From positions 1 through 24,324 of the forward strand of contig URTL01000010.1 of assembly GCA_900550785.1 (NCBI GenBank): a stretch of 24,324 nt of DNA, given 5' to 3'. The notes under the pieces are model-generated. The model saw nothing but the letters and a program-made list of their open reading frames with translations, made no database searches and was not told where the DNA came from. Below, one piece after another: positions 8,049 to 16,634 of the stretch. Every line of letters begins with the position of its first letter. Positions within the stretch are counted from its first letter, which is position 1. Both the position numbers and the translations under genes were made by a program. This DNA is from an uncultured Collinsella sp. (lineage in GTDB: Bacteria; Actinomycetota; Coriobacteriia; Coriobacteriales; Coriobacteriaceae).

Positions 8049-8117
8049 AAGTTGCGGTGGAATAGGGACTAAATGGGAGTCTAAGAGGCCAAAACAGTCC
8101 CTATTCCACCGCAACTT
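8049..8117. repeat. 22-bp perfect inverted repeat (REP-like palindrome)
   Basis: Arms 8049-8070 and 8096-8117 are perfect inverse complements; the core of the left arm is GTTGCGGTGGAATAGGGACT. The 25-base loop (8071-8095) is unpaired. It starts directly after the liv terminator, has no U-tract and is not coding. It resembles a repeated extragenic palindrome rather than a normal terminator. Confidence 0.85.
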
Positions 8118-8175
8118 CATGGGGATGTGTGACAATGCCCGTCGGAAAACATCTGCTGTCTTTGGGGGCCTATCT

Positions 8176-8853
8176 ATGCTGTACGAGTTTTGTGCTGAGA
8201 ACTTTGAGCGAGTGCCGGCGGCCATCGAGGCCGGTGCGGGGCGCATTGAGCTGTGTGACAACCTCGCCGTCGGTGGCACCACGCCTTCCGCCGGCGTTAT
8301 TAGCGCTACAGTCAGCTACGCTCACGATCATGACGCGCGAGTGATGTGCATGATTCGTCCGCGTGGTGGCGACTTTCATTACAACCAGGACGAGCTGCGC
8401 ATGATGGAGATGGACCTGGGCCTTGCTGTGAGTGCCGGCGTTGACGGCCTGGTCTTTGGCTGCTGCAAGCCCTGTGCCGGCGGCTGGGCGCTCGACGAGC
8501 TAACCCTCGGCGCCCTCGTTATGGCTGCGGGCTGCGCGACCGAGGAGTGCAAACGCGAGCCCATCGACATCACTTTCCACATGGCGTTTGATCAGCTCTC
8601 GCCTGAGGCTCAGCTCGACGCCATTGATACGCTCGCTGACTGCGGCGTTACGCGCATCCTCACGCATGGCGGTGCGGCCGGTACGTCGATCGAGGACAAC
8701 TTCGAAAACCTGGCTCGTTTAATCGAGTATGCGGGCGATCGTTTGACCATCCTTCCCGGCGGCGGCATCACTACGGCAAATCGCGACGCGGTCGCGGCGA
8801 CGCTAGGCGTCTCCGAGCTCCATGGCACCAAGATCGTGCCGCTGGAGGTATAA
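8176..8853 (+). CDS. cutC: CutC family protein (copper homeostasis protein)
   Basis: A TIM-barrel protein historically linked to copper tolerance; its biochemical role is unsettled. ATG 8176 is chosen because the product then begins MLYEFCAENFERVPAAIEAG, the standard CutC opening, and GGGGG lies 7 bases upstream; the 19 residues added by an earlier ATG at 8119 do not fit the family. The 225-aa product has GRIELCDNLAVGGTTPS, an MIRPRGGDFHYN motif, VDGLVFGCC, FHMAFDQL and ILTHGGAAGTSIEDN, all recognisable CutC landmarks. It is slightly shorter than the ~245 aa of well-known members. The following gene is translationally coupled to it. Confidence 0.93.
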   Translation: MLYEFCAENFERVPAAIEAGAGRIELCDNLAVGGTTPSAGVISATVSYAHDHDARVMCMIRPRGGDFHYNQDELRMMEMDLGLAVSAGVDGLVFGCCKPCAGGWALDELTLGALVMAAGCATEECKREPIDITFHMAFDQLSPEAQLDAIDTLADCGVTRILTHGGAAGTSIEDNFENLARLIEYAGDRLTILPGGGITTANRDAVAATLGVSELHGTKIVPLEV

Positions 8854-8856
8854 CCC

Positions 8857-9654
8857 GTGGCGCTGGTATTTGACGTTCAGCAGGCGAGCGGCAAGCCCGA
8901 CGATAATCGTCGCCCTGGCACCGCGTGCCCTTTTTGCGACACGGAGGGGCTCGCCAACATCATCCAGCGCGATGGTGACTGCATCTGGCTCGAGAATAAG
9001 TTCAAGACCTTGCGGGCCACCCGTCAGACCGTATTGATCGAGTCGGCCAATCACGACGCCGACCTGGTGACTTATGAACCGGATGAGCTGCATCATGTGA
9101 TGCGGTTTGCCCTGGGCTGCTGGCAGCAGATGATTGATTCCCAACAGTACCGCAGTGTGCTCATGTACAAGAACAAAGGCCCGCTTTCGGGCGGCAGTCT
9201 GGTCCATCCGCACATGCAGATTGTGGGCTTGGAACAGGAGGACGGCTATGCTTCGCTGACTTCCGCCAATTTCGAAGGCATCAATGTCTGGCAGCAGGGG
9301 AGAATCTCGGTCAACATCTCAACCGAGCCGATCATGGGATTCTTTGAGGTCAACGTCTCGGCTCCACAGGGAATCGCCGCCAGCGACGACGCCCGCGACC
9401 AAGCCGAAGCGGACCTGTTTGCCGATGCGATTCAGGTGGCCCTGCGCTATATCCTGCACGAGCACCACGGCGGCCGCGCAGAGTCATACAACTTGTTCTT
9501 CTATCACTTGGGCGGTCGGACCATTGCCAAGGCGCTGCCACGTTGGGTGGTATCGCCCTACTTTGTGGGCTATCGTCTGGCCCAGGTCAATGCCGAGACG
9601 ACGCTCGATATCGATGCTGAGCGACTGCATGCGCATCTGGAAACGCTCGCGTAG
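8857..9654 (+). CDS. GalT/HIT-like protein (DUF4931-type)
   Basis: Resembles galactose-1-phosphate uridylyltransferases and other HIT-superfamily nucleotidyl transferases, but is shorter. It starts at GTG 8857, three bases after the cutC stop, with GGAGGT inside the cutC end 7 bases upstream. The 265-aa product has a zinc-knuckle-like CPFC (Cys24, Cys27) as in GalT, and GGSLVHPHMQIVG around His117 and His119, matching the GalT active-site region. Near the C-terminus are HEHHGGRAESYNLFFYHLGG and RWVVSPYFVGY. No other galactose gene is nearby, so a role in the Leloir pathway is not supported. The substrate is unknown; a nucleotidyl transferase or hydrolase is the best guess. Confidence 0.8.
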   Translation: MALVFDVQQASGKPDDNRRPGTACPFCDTEGLANIIQRDGDCIWLENKFKTLRATRQTVLIESANHDADLVTYEPDELHHVMRFALGCWQQMIDSQQYRSVLMYKNKGPLSGGSLVHPHMQIVGLEQEDGYASLTSANFEGINVWQQGRISVNISTEPIMGFFEVNVSAPQGIAASDDARDQAEADLFADAIQVALRYILHEHHGGRAESYNLFFYHLGGRTIAKALPRWVVSPYFVGYRLAQVNAETTLDIDAERLHAHLETLA

Positions 9655-9655
9655 C

Positions 9656-9670
9656 AAGGCGAGCGCCTGC
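9656..9670. other. Short hairpin between convergent genes
   Basis: AGGCG-AG-CGCCT (9657-9668) forms a small dyad in the 30-bp gap between two converging genes. There is no U-tract on either strand, so termination by it is uncertain. Confidence 0.3.
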
Positions 9671-9684
9671 GAAAAGCGTGCTGC

Positions 9685-10683
9685 CTAGCGTGCCATCGCG
9701 TCGCGCCCGGCCTTGACCCGCTTGCGCTGTTTGGCGCGCTCCTCGCTGGTTAGACGTTCAAAGAGATGCCCGATGGTCGAGGCCAGCACCTGCTGAAACA
9801 GCGTGCCACACATGACGGGGAACACGACCTCGCCGGGAAAATACTGCGTGGCGATGACGGCGCCCGAAGAGATATTGCGCATGCCGCAGGTAAAGCACAT
9901 GGTGGTCGTCTCGCTATACGGCAGATGCAGGGCACGTGCGACCAGGATGCCGATGATAAAGCCGCTGATGGCAAACACCAGGATAAAGAGGGCGACTTCC
10001 AGGCGCACCGTGTTCATGTGCAGCACGTACTCGCTCATGGCGGTGGAGTTGGACGCGATGACGCCCATCATCATAAATTTGCAGGCGGGCGAGAGCGCGG
10101 GGGAGAGTTTCTCGTGCCCCCATCCGCGCGTGAGCTCGTTAATGACGATGCCGAGCACGGCGGGGATGGCGATCATAAAGGCCATGTTCTGCATCATGCT
10201 CGGCACGTCGATCGAGACGGTGGCACCCAGCAAGAGCTTGAGCGTGAGTGGAATCGTCACAGGCGAGATAACTGAGGACGTCAGGATAATGGTGAGCGCG
10301 AGCGGGCCGTTGCCGCCGAACATGCTAATCCACATAAAGGCAGTGACCGCCACGGGTACGCTGTACTCGAGCACGATGCCGCAGACAAGGTTGGGGTTGG
10401 AACCAAAGAACAGCGAGCCCATGGCATAGGCTGCTATGGGAATAAACACCGCCGAGACCAGCAGCGCCAAAATCAGTTGCAGGGGACGGCGGAACACCTC
10501 AGCCACCTGGTGAAAGGTGTTGCTGAGCGCACCCTGAAACGTCATGAAGGCAAACAAGGTGGGAACGATGGGTTTGAGAACGCCGATCTGCTGGGGAAAG
10601 AGCACGCCGAGCGCCACGCAAATCGGAACGATGACCTGCATATGTCCCGCGAGAAACTTGCCCAGTCCAACCCATTGCTTCAT
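9685..10683 (-). CDS. Bile acid:sodium symporter family transporter (BASS)
   Basis: An integral membrane protein of 332 aa with roughly nine to ten hydrophobic segments, reading like the SBF/BASS superfamily (PF01758), which moves organic anions with sodium. Recognisable parts are TLFAFMTFQGALSNTF, GIVLEYSVPVAVTAFMWISM and FTCGMRNISSGAVIATQYFPG, the last corresponding to the conserved substrate/sodium region of the family. The C-terminus is a charged tail rich in Arg and Lys. AAAGGGAG lies about 11 bases before the ATG, a slightly long spacing. In gut Coriobacteria a bile acid substrate is tempting, but many BASS members carry pantoate, pyruvate or other acids, so the substrate is not assigned. 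Confidence 0.88.
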   Translation of the reverse strand: MKQWVGLGKFLAGHMQVIVPICVALGVLFPQQIGVLKPIVPTLFAFMTFQGALSNTFHQVAEVFRRPLQLILALLVSAVFIPIAAYAMGSLFFGSNPNLVCGIVLEYSVPVAVTAFMWISMFGGNGPLALTIILTSSVISPVTIPLTLKLLLGATVSIDVPSMMQNMAFMIAIPAVLGIVINELTRGWGHEKLSPALSPACKFMMMGVIASNSTAMSEYVLHMNTVRLEVALFILVFAISGFIIGILVARALHLPYSETTTMCFTCGMRNISSGAVIATQYFPGEVVFPVMCGTLFQQVLASTIGHLFERLTSEERAKQRKRVKAGRDAMAR

Positions 10684-10725
10684 ATGCGCCTGTGACTCCC
10701 TTTGCTCGTGAATCCGTTTTGAATG

Positions 10726-10851
10726 GATATGCTAGACGCTCGCATGCGTCCGTGCGCCAGAAACGCTCGAATATTTCGAGGCTATTACCGGCATCGTTTA
10801 CCGAAACCGCGGCGTGCTGCGGCGATATGCGTCCGCGCTGCACGGTATAAT
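10726..10851 (+). promoter_or_regulatory. Candidate promoter elements upstream of the recJ fusion
   Basis: A perfect -10, TATAAT, lies at 10846-10851, about 57 bases before the leader ORF start, without a convincing -35. A second element, GATATGCTAG at 10726-10735, is identical over ten bases to one upstream of rel (14203-14212). The divergent BASS gene starts at 10683, so both directions must be served from this ~220-bp spacer. Confidence 0.5.
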
Positions 10852-10907
10852 AAATTCGTTCAACAGATCTGCCTGCCGAAGCGGGCATACACAGAGGACT
10901 CATCGCT

Positions 10908-10973
10908 ATGAACCGTGAGAGGTATCGCGGCGACCTGCCCCTATCGGGGGTGGGCGCCTATGTCATCGCTTAA
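10908..10973 (+). CDS. 21-codon leader ORF overlapping the recJ start
   Basis: ATG 10908 opens a 21-codon frame (MNRERYRGDLPLSGVGAYVI plus a final Ala) that stops at 10971-10973. AGAGGA at 10893-10898 gives it a good ribosome binding site at 9-base spacing. It overlaps the likely recJ start (10960) by 14 bases in another frame, a layout typical of translational coupling. No known peptide is recognised. It may be a translated leader rather than a functional protein. Confidence 0.45.
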   Translation: MNRERYRGDLPLSGVGAYVIA

Positions 10974-13900
10974 GACGACGCATCGCTGGGCGGTCGCTCA
11001 GCAAAACCCCGAGCTCGAAAAGGAGCTTTCGGTTGGCCTGGGCATACCCGGGCTGGTGGCGCGCATTATGGTTGCGCACGGCATTACATCCATCGAGGAA
11101 GGCCAGCTGTTTTTGACGCCTTCGCTCGATCGCGACTGGGCCGACCCACTCATTATCCCGGGCATGTCGGTCGTTGCCGACCGCGTCGAGCGCGCTATTC
11201 GCAACCACGAGCGCATCGCGGTCTTTGGCGATTTTGACGTTGACGGTATTACGTCGACCTGCCTGTTGACCGAGGCGCTGCGCACGTTTGGCGCTGATGT
11301 CACACCGTTTATTCCGCATCGCTTTGACGAGGGCTACGGTCTTTCGCGCGCGGCGCTCGACCGCGTTAACGAGCTCGCTCGCCCCCAGCTGATCGTGACC
11401 GTCGATAACGGCATTGCCGCCAAGGAAGAGGTTTCCTATCTGGAGAGCCTGGGGATCGATTTGGTGGTCACGGACCATCATGAGCCGTCCGACCAGGTGC
11501 CGCAGGGCGTGCCCCTGACCGACCCAAAGCTCGAGGACGAGGGTCCCTCGCGCGAGCTTGCCGGTGCCGGTGTGGCGCTCAAGCTGGTGCAGGTCCTGGG
11601 CGAGCGTCTGGGCAAGCCGTCGTATTGGCGTTCGCTGATCGAGGTTGCGGCGCTTGGTACCGTGTCCGACATGATGCCGCTGACGCCCGAGAACCGCGCG
11701 CTGGTCGCCGAAGGCATCCAGCAGATGCGCGTGACCGCCCGTCCTGGCTATATCGCGCTGGCCGCACTTGCCAAGGCCGACCTCTCAAGCATTACGGCCG
11801 ATGGCCTGTCGTTTTCGCTCATTCCCCGCTTGAACGCCGCCGGCCGCATGGCCGATCCCAAGCTGGCGCTCGACTTGCTGCTTGCCCGCGATCCTATCGA
11901 GGCAAGCGCGCTGGCGGCCGAGCTCGAGGAGATCAACCGTCAGCGTCGCGAGATTGAGGCGGAGCTCACGCGCGATGCCATGGCAAAGGTCGAGGAGACC
12001 TATGATGGCGGTCGCGCAATCGTCGTGGGCGGTGAGGGCTGGCACGAGGGCGTCAAGGGCATCGTAGCGAGCCGCCTGACCAACCGTTATCACGTGCCGG
12101 CGCTGCTGTTCTCGATCGAAGACGGTATCGCTCGCGGTTCGGGCCGCTCGGTGGGCAAGGTCAACCTGTTCGACGCCGTAGAGCGCTGCTCCGATCTGCT
12201 GATTCGTCGCGGCGGGCATGCGGGTGCGGTGGGCGTGACCATCGAGGCGTCCAAGCTCGACGAGTTCCGTCGTCGTCTTTCCGCCGTGCTGTCCGAGCTC
12301 CCCGCCGAGGACTTTGAGGACACCGACGAGGTTGCTGCCACCGTCGACCTCTCCGAGCTGAATATTGAGACCATCGAGCAGATCTCCCGTCTTGAGCCGT
12401 TTGGCCAGGGCAACAAGGTGCCGCTGTTGGCGGCCGAGGGCGTGACAATGTGCGACCGCGCCGTGGTGGGCAAAACCGGCGAGCACATGCGCTTCGTGGC
12501 GACCGATGGCGCCGCGAGTGTGCCGGCCATTATGTTCCGCGTGCCGCAGATCGATAAGCTCATCAATTGCGATAGCGCTGTCGACTTGGTGTTCGAGGCC
12601 GTGGCCGAGCATTGGCAAGGTCGCGTAAAGCCCAAGCTTATGATCAAGGATGTCTTGGTCCGCGATACCACGGCGCCCAGCGTTGACGACCCGGCATGTG
12701 AGCTTCGCCGCGGCGTGGAGCCTGCGGACGCCGGTCTGCGTCTGGAGTCCCGCAAGCGCCAAACGCTCGCCCAGCTTTCCTATACCGAGCTGACGCGCTC
12801 GCTTATCCATAGCTTTATCGGCTCGACCCAGCCGCACCGCGCGCAGGTCGAGGCGCTCGATGCCCTGGCCGATCACCAAAGTGTTCTGGCCGTTATGGGA
12901 ACGGGGCGCGGCAAGTCTCTTATCTTCCATGTGCATGCCGCGCGCGAGGCGGTCCTTCGCGGGCGTGCGAGCATCTTTGTCTATCCGCTGCGCGCGCTCG
13001 TTGCCGACCAGGCCTATCACCTCTCGTCGACGATGGCCGCGCTCGGCATTGGCGTAGGCGTGCTGACCGGCGAGACCGTGGAGGCGGCGCGCGATGACGT
13101 GTTTGCCGGCTTGGCTTCGGGCCGCACCGGCATCGTGCTCACGACGCCCGAGTTCCTGTCCATTCACCGCGACCGCTTTGCGCGTTCGGGCCGCATCGGT
13201 TTTGTCGTTATCGATGAGGCGCATCATGCCGGTCTTGCCAAGGGCGGCGACCGCAGCGCCTATCTCGACATGCCCGATATCCTCAAGGCCCTGGGCGACC
13301 CGGTCGTTCTGGCCGCGACTGCCACCGCAACGGCTCCGGTTGTGGCCGAGCTCGCCCGCGTGCTACCGATTACCCGTACGGTGGTCGATGAGACGGTGCG
13401 CGAGAACTTGCAGCTCGAGGATGACCGAGATCTTGCGAGCCGCGAGAACCGCCTGGTGTCAATCGTGGCGACGGGGGAGAAGACCGTCATCTACGTCAAC
13501 TCGCGCGACCAGTCCGTGGCGCTTGCTAAAACGTTGCGCAAGCGGGTACCCGATTGCGCGACCCGCATCGCGTTCTATAACGCGGGGCTTGCGCGCTCCG
13601 ATCGTCGCCGTGTCGAGGAAGCGTTTCGTGACGGAAGCCTCAGCTGCATCGTTTCGACCTCTGCCTTTGGTGAGGGCGTCAACCTTCCCGATATCCGCCA
13701 TGTCGTGCTCTACCACATGCCGTTTGGCGCCATCGAGTTCAACCAGATGAGCGGACGCGCCGGTCGCGACGGCCAACCTGCCGTGATTCACCTGCTCTAT
13801 TCGTCGCGTGACGCTCGCATTAACGAGCGCCTGCTCGACTGCTACGCGCCCGAGCGCGACGAGCTCGTCACGCTCTATCGCGCGCTGCAGACTATGTGGC

Positions 13901-14247
13901 GCTCCAACCGCGGCAAGACCGGAGCCGACTCATTTAGTGCGAGCGATATCGACATCGCGCAGATGTGCCTTGCCATCGATGCTCGCACGCCGGTTGACGA
14001 GCGCTCGGTGGCAAGCGGTCTGGGAATCTTCGAAGAGCTTGGTTTCTGTCGCGTTTCGGGGTTTGACGACACCCGTCGCATCGCGATGGCAGAAAACCCC
14101 GGACGTGTGCAATTGAGCAGGTCAATTCGCTATTTGGAGGGTCTGCGCTCGCGCATGGAGTTCTCGGCTTTCCGGAGCTGGGCGCTCGATTCGTGCGCTT
14201 CTGATATGCTAGCCAAAGTTAACCGCCCGATCGTACCGCGGGCCTAG
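10960..14247 (+). CDS. recJ: RecJ single-strand DNA exonuclease fused to an SF2 DEAH-box helicase
   Basis: A 1095-aa protein with two enzymes in one chain. The N-terminal ~570 residues are RecJ, the 5'-3' single-strand DNA exonuclease of recombination and mismatch repair. They hold motif I FGDFDVDG (Asp91, Asp93, Asp95), the DHH motif (172-174), the DHHA1 region ending GGHAGAVG near 420, and a RecJ OB part starting IEQISRLEPFGQGN. From about 610 on, a superfamily II helicase follows: Walker A GTGRGKS (647-653), DEAH (752-755), motif III ATATATA, and motif VI QMSGRAGRDG (929-938), closest to RecQ-like enzymes. Ordinary RecJ is 550-800 aa. ATG 10960 has GGGGGTGGG upstream; a GTG at 10915 is an alternative. 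rel follows 15 bases later. Confidence 0.93.
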   Translation: MSSLKTTHRWAVAQQNPELEKELSVGLGIPGLVARIMVAHGITSIEEGQLFLTPSLDRDWADPLIIPGMSVVADRVERAIRNHERIAVFGDFDVDGITSTCLLTEALRTFGADVTPFIPHRFDEGYGLSRAALDRVNELARPQLIVTVDNGIAAKEEVSYLESLGIDLVVTDHHEPSDQVPQGVPLTDPKLEDEGPSRELAGAGVALKLVQVLGERLGKPSYWRSLIEVAALGTVSDMMPLTPENRALVAEGIQQMRVTARPGYIALAALAKADLSSITADGLSFSLIPRLNAAGRMADPKLALDLLLARDPIEASALAAELEEINRQRREIEAELTRDAMAKVEETYDGGRAIVVGGEGWHEGVKGIVASRLTNRYHVPALLFSIEDGIARGSGRSVGKVNLFDAVERCSDLLIRRGGHAGAVGVTIEASKLDEFRRRLSAVLSELPAEDFEDTDEVAATVDLSELNIETIEQISRLEPFGQGNKVPLLAAEGVTMCDRAVVGKTGEHMRFVATDGAASVPAIMFRVPQIDKLINCDSAVDLVFEAVAEHWQGRVKPKLMIKDVLVRDTTAPSVDDPACELRRGVEPADAGLRLESRKRQTLAQLSYTELTRSLIHSFIGSTQPHRAQVEALDALADHQSVLAVMGTGRGKSLIFHVHAAREAVLRGRASIFVYPLRALVADQAYHLSSTMAALGIGVGVLTGETVEAARDDVFAGLASGRTGIVLTTPEFLSIHRDRFARSGRIGFVVIDEAHHAGLAKGGDRSAYLDMPDILKALGDPVVLAATATATAPVVAELARVLPITRTVVDETVRENLQLEDDRDLASRENRLVSIVATGEKTVIYVNSRDQSVALAKTLRKRVPDCATRIAFYNAGLARSDRRRVEEAFRDGSLSCIVSTSAFGEGVNLPDIRHVVLYHMPFGAIEFNQMSGRAGRDGQPAVIHLLYSSRDARINERLLDCYAPERDELVTLYRALQTMWRSNRGKTGADSFSASDIDIAQMCLAIDARTPVDERSVASGLGIFEELGFCRVSGFDDTRRIAMAENPGRVQLSRSIRYLEGLRSRMEFSAFRSWALDSCASDMLAKVNRPIVPRA
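14202..14210 (+). promoter_or_regulatory. Extended -10 promoter for rel, inside the recJ end
   Basis: TGATATGCT is an extended -10 (TG, one base, TATGCT) located 53 bases before the rel ATG, within the last codons of the recJ fusion. The ten bases GATATGCTAG also occur at 10726-10735. No clear -35. It would let rel be transcribed independently of recJ. Confidence 0.4.
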
Positions 14248-14262
14248 GGGAAGGGGACCTCG

Positions 14263-16623
14263 ATGGATGCCGCAGCCCGTACCGCCCATGATTCCACCCT
14301 CCAGCCGTTTTCGGAGATGGAGCACTATAAGCATGCCGATGAGCTGCCGCCCGAGATTATGGCGGACAGCTACGACAAACTGGAGCGCCTGTGCCTCAAA
14401 TATATGAATGAGGACGACTTTTCTAAGGTGGAGCAGGCCTATTGCTTTGCCGCCGAGAAGCACTGCAACCAAAAGCGGCGCTCGGGTGAGATGTACATCA
14501 ACCATCCCGTCGAGGTGGCCATCATTTTGGCCGATCTCAAGATGGACTGCGATGTGGTGTGCGCCGCGCTGCTGCACGATACCGTCGAGGACACCGAGAC
14601 CTCGCTCGCCGATGTTTCCGGCCTGTTTGGTGATACGGTGGCCGAGCTCGTCGATGGCGTGACCAAGCTCACCAACATCGAAGTCGATAGCATGGACGAG
14701 AAACAGGCCCTCACGCTGCGCAAGATGTTCCTCGCCATGTCCAAGGACATCCGCGTCATTATCGTTAAGCTTGCCGACCGTCTGCACAACATGCGCACCC
14801 TTGCAGCTCTGCGCGAGGACCGTCGCCTGTTTAAGGCCCGCGAGACCATGGACGTGTATGCGCCCCTGGCCGACCGTCTGGGCATGAGCTCTATTAAGTG
14901 GGAGCTCGAGGACCTGTCCTTCTTCTACCTGGAGCCCGATGCCTACCAGCGCATTGCGCGCATGGTGGCTGAGTCGCGCGAGGTTCGCGAGCGCTATCTG
15001 GCCGAGACCATCAAGACGCTCACCGACGAGCTCAACCGCATTGGCCTGGAAGACTTCCAGATCAACGGCCGTTCCAAGCACTATTGGTCCATCTACCAAA
15101 AGATGAAGCGCAAGGGCAAGGAATTCTCCGAGATCTACGACCTGGTGGCACTGCGCGTCATCACGCATTCGGTGCGCGATTGCTACTCCACGCTCGGTGC
15201 GGTACATACGCTGTGGCACCCCATGCCCGGTCGCTTTAAAGACTATATCGCCATGCCCAAGGTCAATAACTACCAGTCGCTCCATACGACGGTAATCGGC
15301 CCCACGGCCCGCCCGCTCGAGATTCAGATTCGAACCTATGAGATGCATGAGCAGGCCGAGTACGGCATTGCCGCCCACTGGCTCTATAAGAAATCGGGCG
15401 GATCGTCTGCTTCCAAGACCAATGACGCTCAACGTTTGGACGATCAGATCAACTGGCTTAAGCATTCGCTCGATTGGGCTGCGTCTGATGAGATCACCGA
15501 CGCCAAGGAATACCTGCATTCGCTGAAGGTCGACCTCTTCGATCAAGAGATCTTCGTCTTTACGCCCAAGGGCGAGGTCATGGCGCTTCGTGCCGGCTCC
15601 ACGCCGCTCGACTTTGCCTACGCCGTTCACACCGAGGTGGGCAATCACTGCGTCGGCGCTAAGATCAACGGCGCGGTGGCCCCACTCACGCATGAGATCA
15701 AGACGGGCGACCGCGTTGAAATCCTGACCAACAAGAGTTCCAAGCCGTCTCGTGATTGGCTCAAGATCGTTAAGACACCTTCCGCCAAGTCAAAGATCCG
15801 CCGCTATTTTGCCGCCGCGACCAAGGACGACGACGCTGCTGCCGGCCGCGATATACTGGCCAAGGACTTGCGCAAGCGCGGGTATGGCATCTCTACGCCG
15901 CGATCCACGCGTGCGCTCAACGCCGTGGCGGAGCAGCTGAACTTCAAGCAGCTCGAGGACCTGTTTGCCGCCGTGGGCGCCGGCAAGGTTGCCCCGCGCG
16001 CTGTGGGTAACAAGGTCGAGCAAATCTTGGACCCCAAGCCCGAGGAACAGCTCACCAAGGCCGAGGCTATCGCCGAGGTCGTGAAACAGCCGGCCCGAGG
16101 CTCCAACCGAAAGCCGCAAAAGCGCGGCAAGAGCGCCAGCAACGGCATTATCGTCAAGGGCGAGAGCAACAGCGGCCTGCTGGTCCGTCTGGCACATTGC
16201 TGCAATCCGGTGACGGGCGACGATATCGTCGGCTTCATCACGCGCGGTCGTGGCGTTTCGGTGCATCGCGCCAACTGCCCCAACGTCAAGGGTCTTATGG
16301 AGCATCCCGAGCGCATGATCGAAGTGGAGTGGGACGGCGCTGCCGACACCCTCTTCCAGGTCGAGATCGTGGTCGAGTGCCTGGACCGCATGGGCCTGCT
16401 CAAGGATGTCACTATTGCCATTGGCGATGCGGGCGGCAATATCCTTTCTGCCGCCACGTCGACCAACCGCGAGGGTATTGCAACCCTGCGCTTTATGGTC
16501 GAGATCTCGGACGCGAGTGGTCTGGATCCGCTGCTGGCCTCTATCAGCAGCGTCGACTCGGTCTACGACGCGCGCCGCCTGATGCCCGGCGAGGGTGGAG
16601 CCCAGCTTAAGCGCCGCGTTTAG
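14263..16623 (+). CDS. rel: Bifunctional (p)ppGpp synthetase/hydrolase, RelA/SpoT family
   Basis: Makes and degrades the stringent-response alarmone (p)ppGpp in response to ribosome stalling. The 786-aa protein has the complete long-RSH order. The HD hydrolase domain contains YINHPVEVA and LLHDTVEDTE (His105, Asp106). The synthetase domain contains GRSKHYWSIYQKMKRKG (269-285) and EIYDLVALRVI, with catalytic Asp293 expected in the latter. The TGS domain starts FDQEIFVFTPKGEV near 426. A conserved-cysteine region follows (AHCCNPVTGDDIVGF and HRANCPN), then a C-terminal ACT domain from about 697. Both catalytic sites look intact, so it is probably the single Rel of this organism. Its start is supported by GGGGAAGGGG upstream. 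Confidence 0.97.
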   Translation: MDAAARTAHDSTLQPFSEMEHYKHADELPPEIMADSYDKLERLCLKYMNEDDFSKVEQAYCFAAEKHCNQKRRSGEMYINHPVEVAIILADLKMDCDVVCAALLHDTVEDTETSLADVSGLFGDTVAELVDGVTKLTNIEVDSMDEKQALTLRKMFLAMSKDIRVIIVKLADRLHNMRTLAALREDRRLFKARETMDVYAPLADRLGMSSIKWELEDLSFFYLEPDAYQRIARMVAESREVRERYLAETIKTLTDELNRIGLEDFQINGRSKHYWSIYQKMKRKGKEFSEIYDLVALRVITHSVRDCYSTLGAVHTLWHPMPGRFKDYIAMPKVNNYQSLHTTVIGPTARPLEIQIRTYEMHEQAEYGIAAHWLYKKSGGSSASKTNDAQRLDDQINWLKHSLDWAASDEITDAKEYLHSLKVDLFDQEIFVFTPKGEVMALRAGSTPLDFAYAVHTEVGNHCVGAKINGAVAPLTHEIKTGDRVEILTNKSSKPSRDWLKIVKTPSAKSKIRRYFAAATKDDDAAAGRDILAKDLRKRGYGISTPRSTRALNAVAEQLNFKQLEDLFAAVGAGKVAPRAVGNKVEQILDPKPEEQLTKAEAIAEVVKQPARGSNRKPQKRGKSASNGIIVKGESNSGLLVRLAHCCNPVTGDDIVGFITRGRGVSVHRANCPNVKGLMEHPERMIEVEWDGAADTLFQVEIVVECLDRMGLLKDVTIAIGDAGGNILSAATSTNREGIATLRFMVEISDASGLDPLLASISSVDSVYDARRLMPGEGGAQLKRRV

Positions 16624-16634
16624 TCGCGACGAAC

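Noticed and set aside
8119..8175. Earlier ATG start for cutC
   Set aside because: The extra 19 residues do not fit the CutC family and the ATG directly follows the palindrome arm without a ribosome binding site.
6387..8282. 631-aa minus-strand frame opposite livG/livF
   Set aside because: Antisense shadow of two certain ATPases, crossing the operon terminator and the palindrome.
11785..13227. 480-aa minus-strand frame opposite recJ
   Set aside because: Antisense of the RecJ/helicase coding region with repetitive composition.
14209..15693. 494-aa minus-strand frame opposite rel
   Set aside because: Antisense of a gene with intact catalytic motifs; no own signals.
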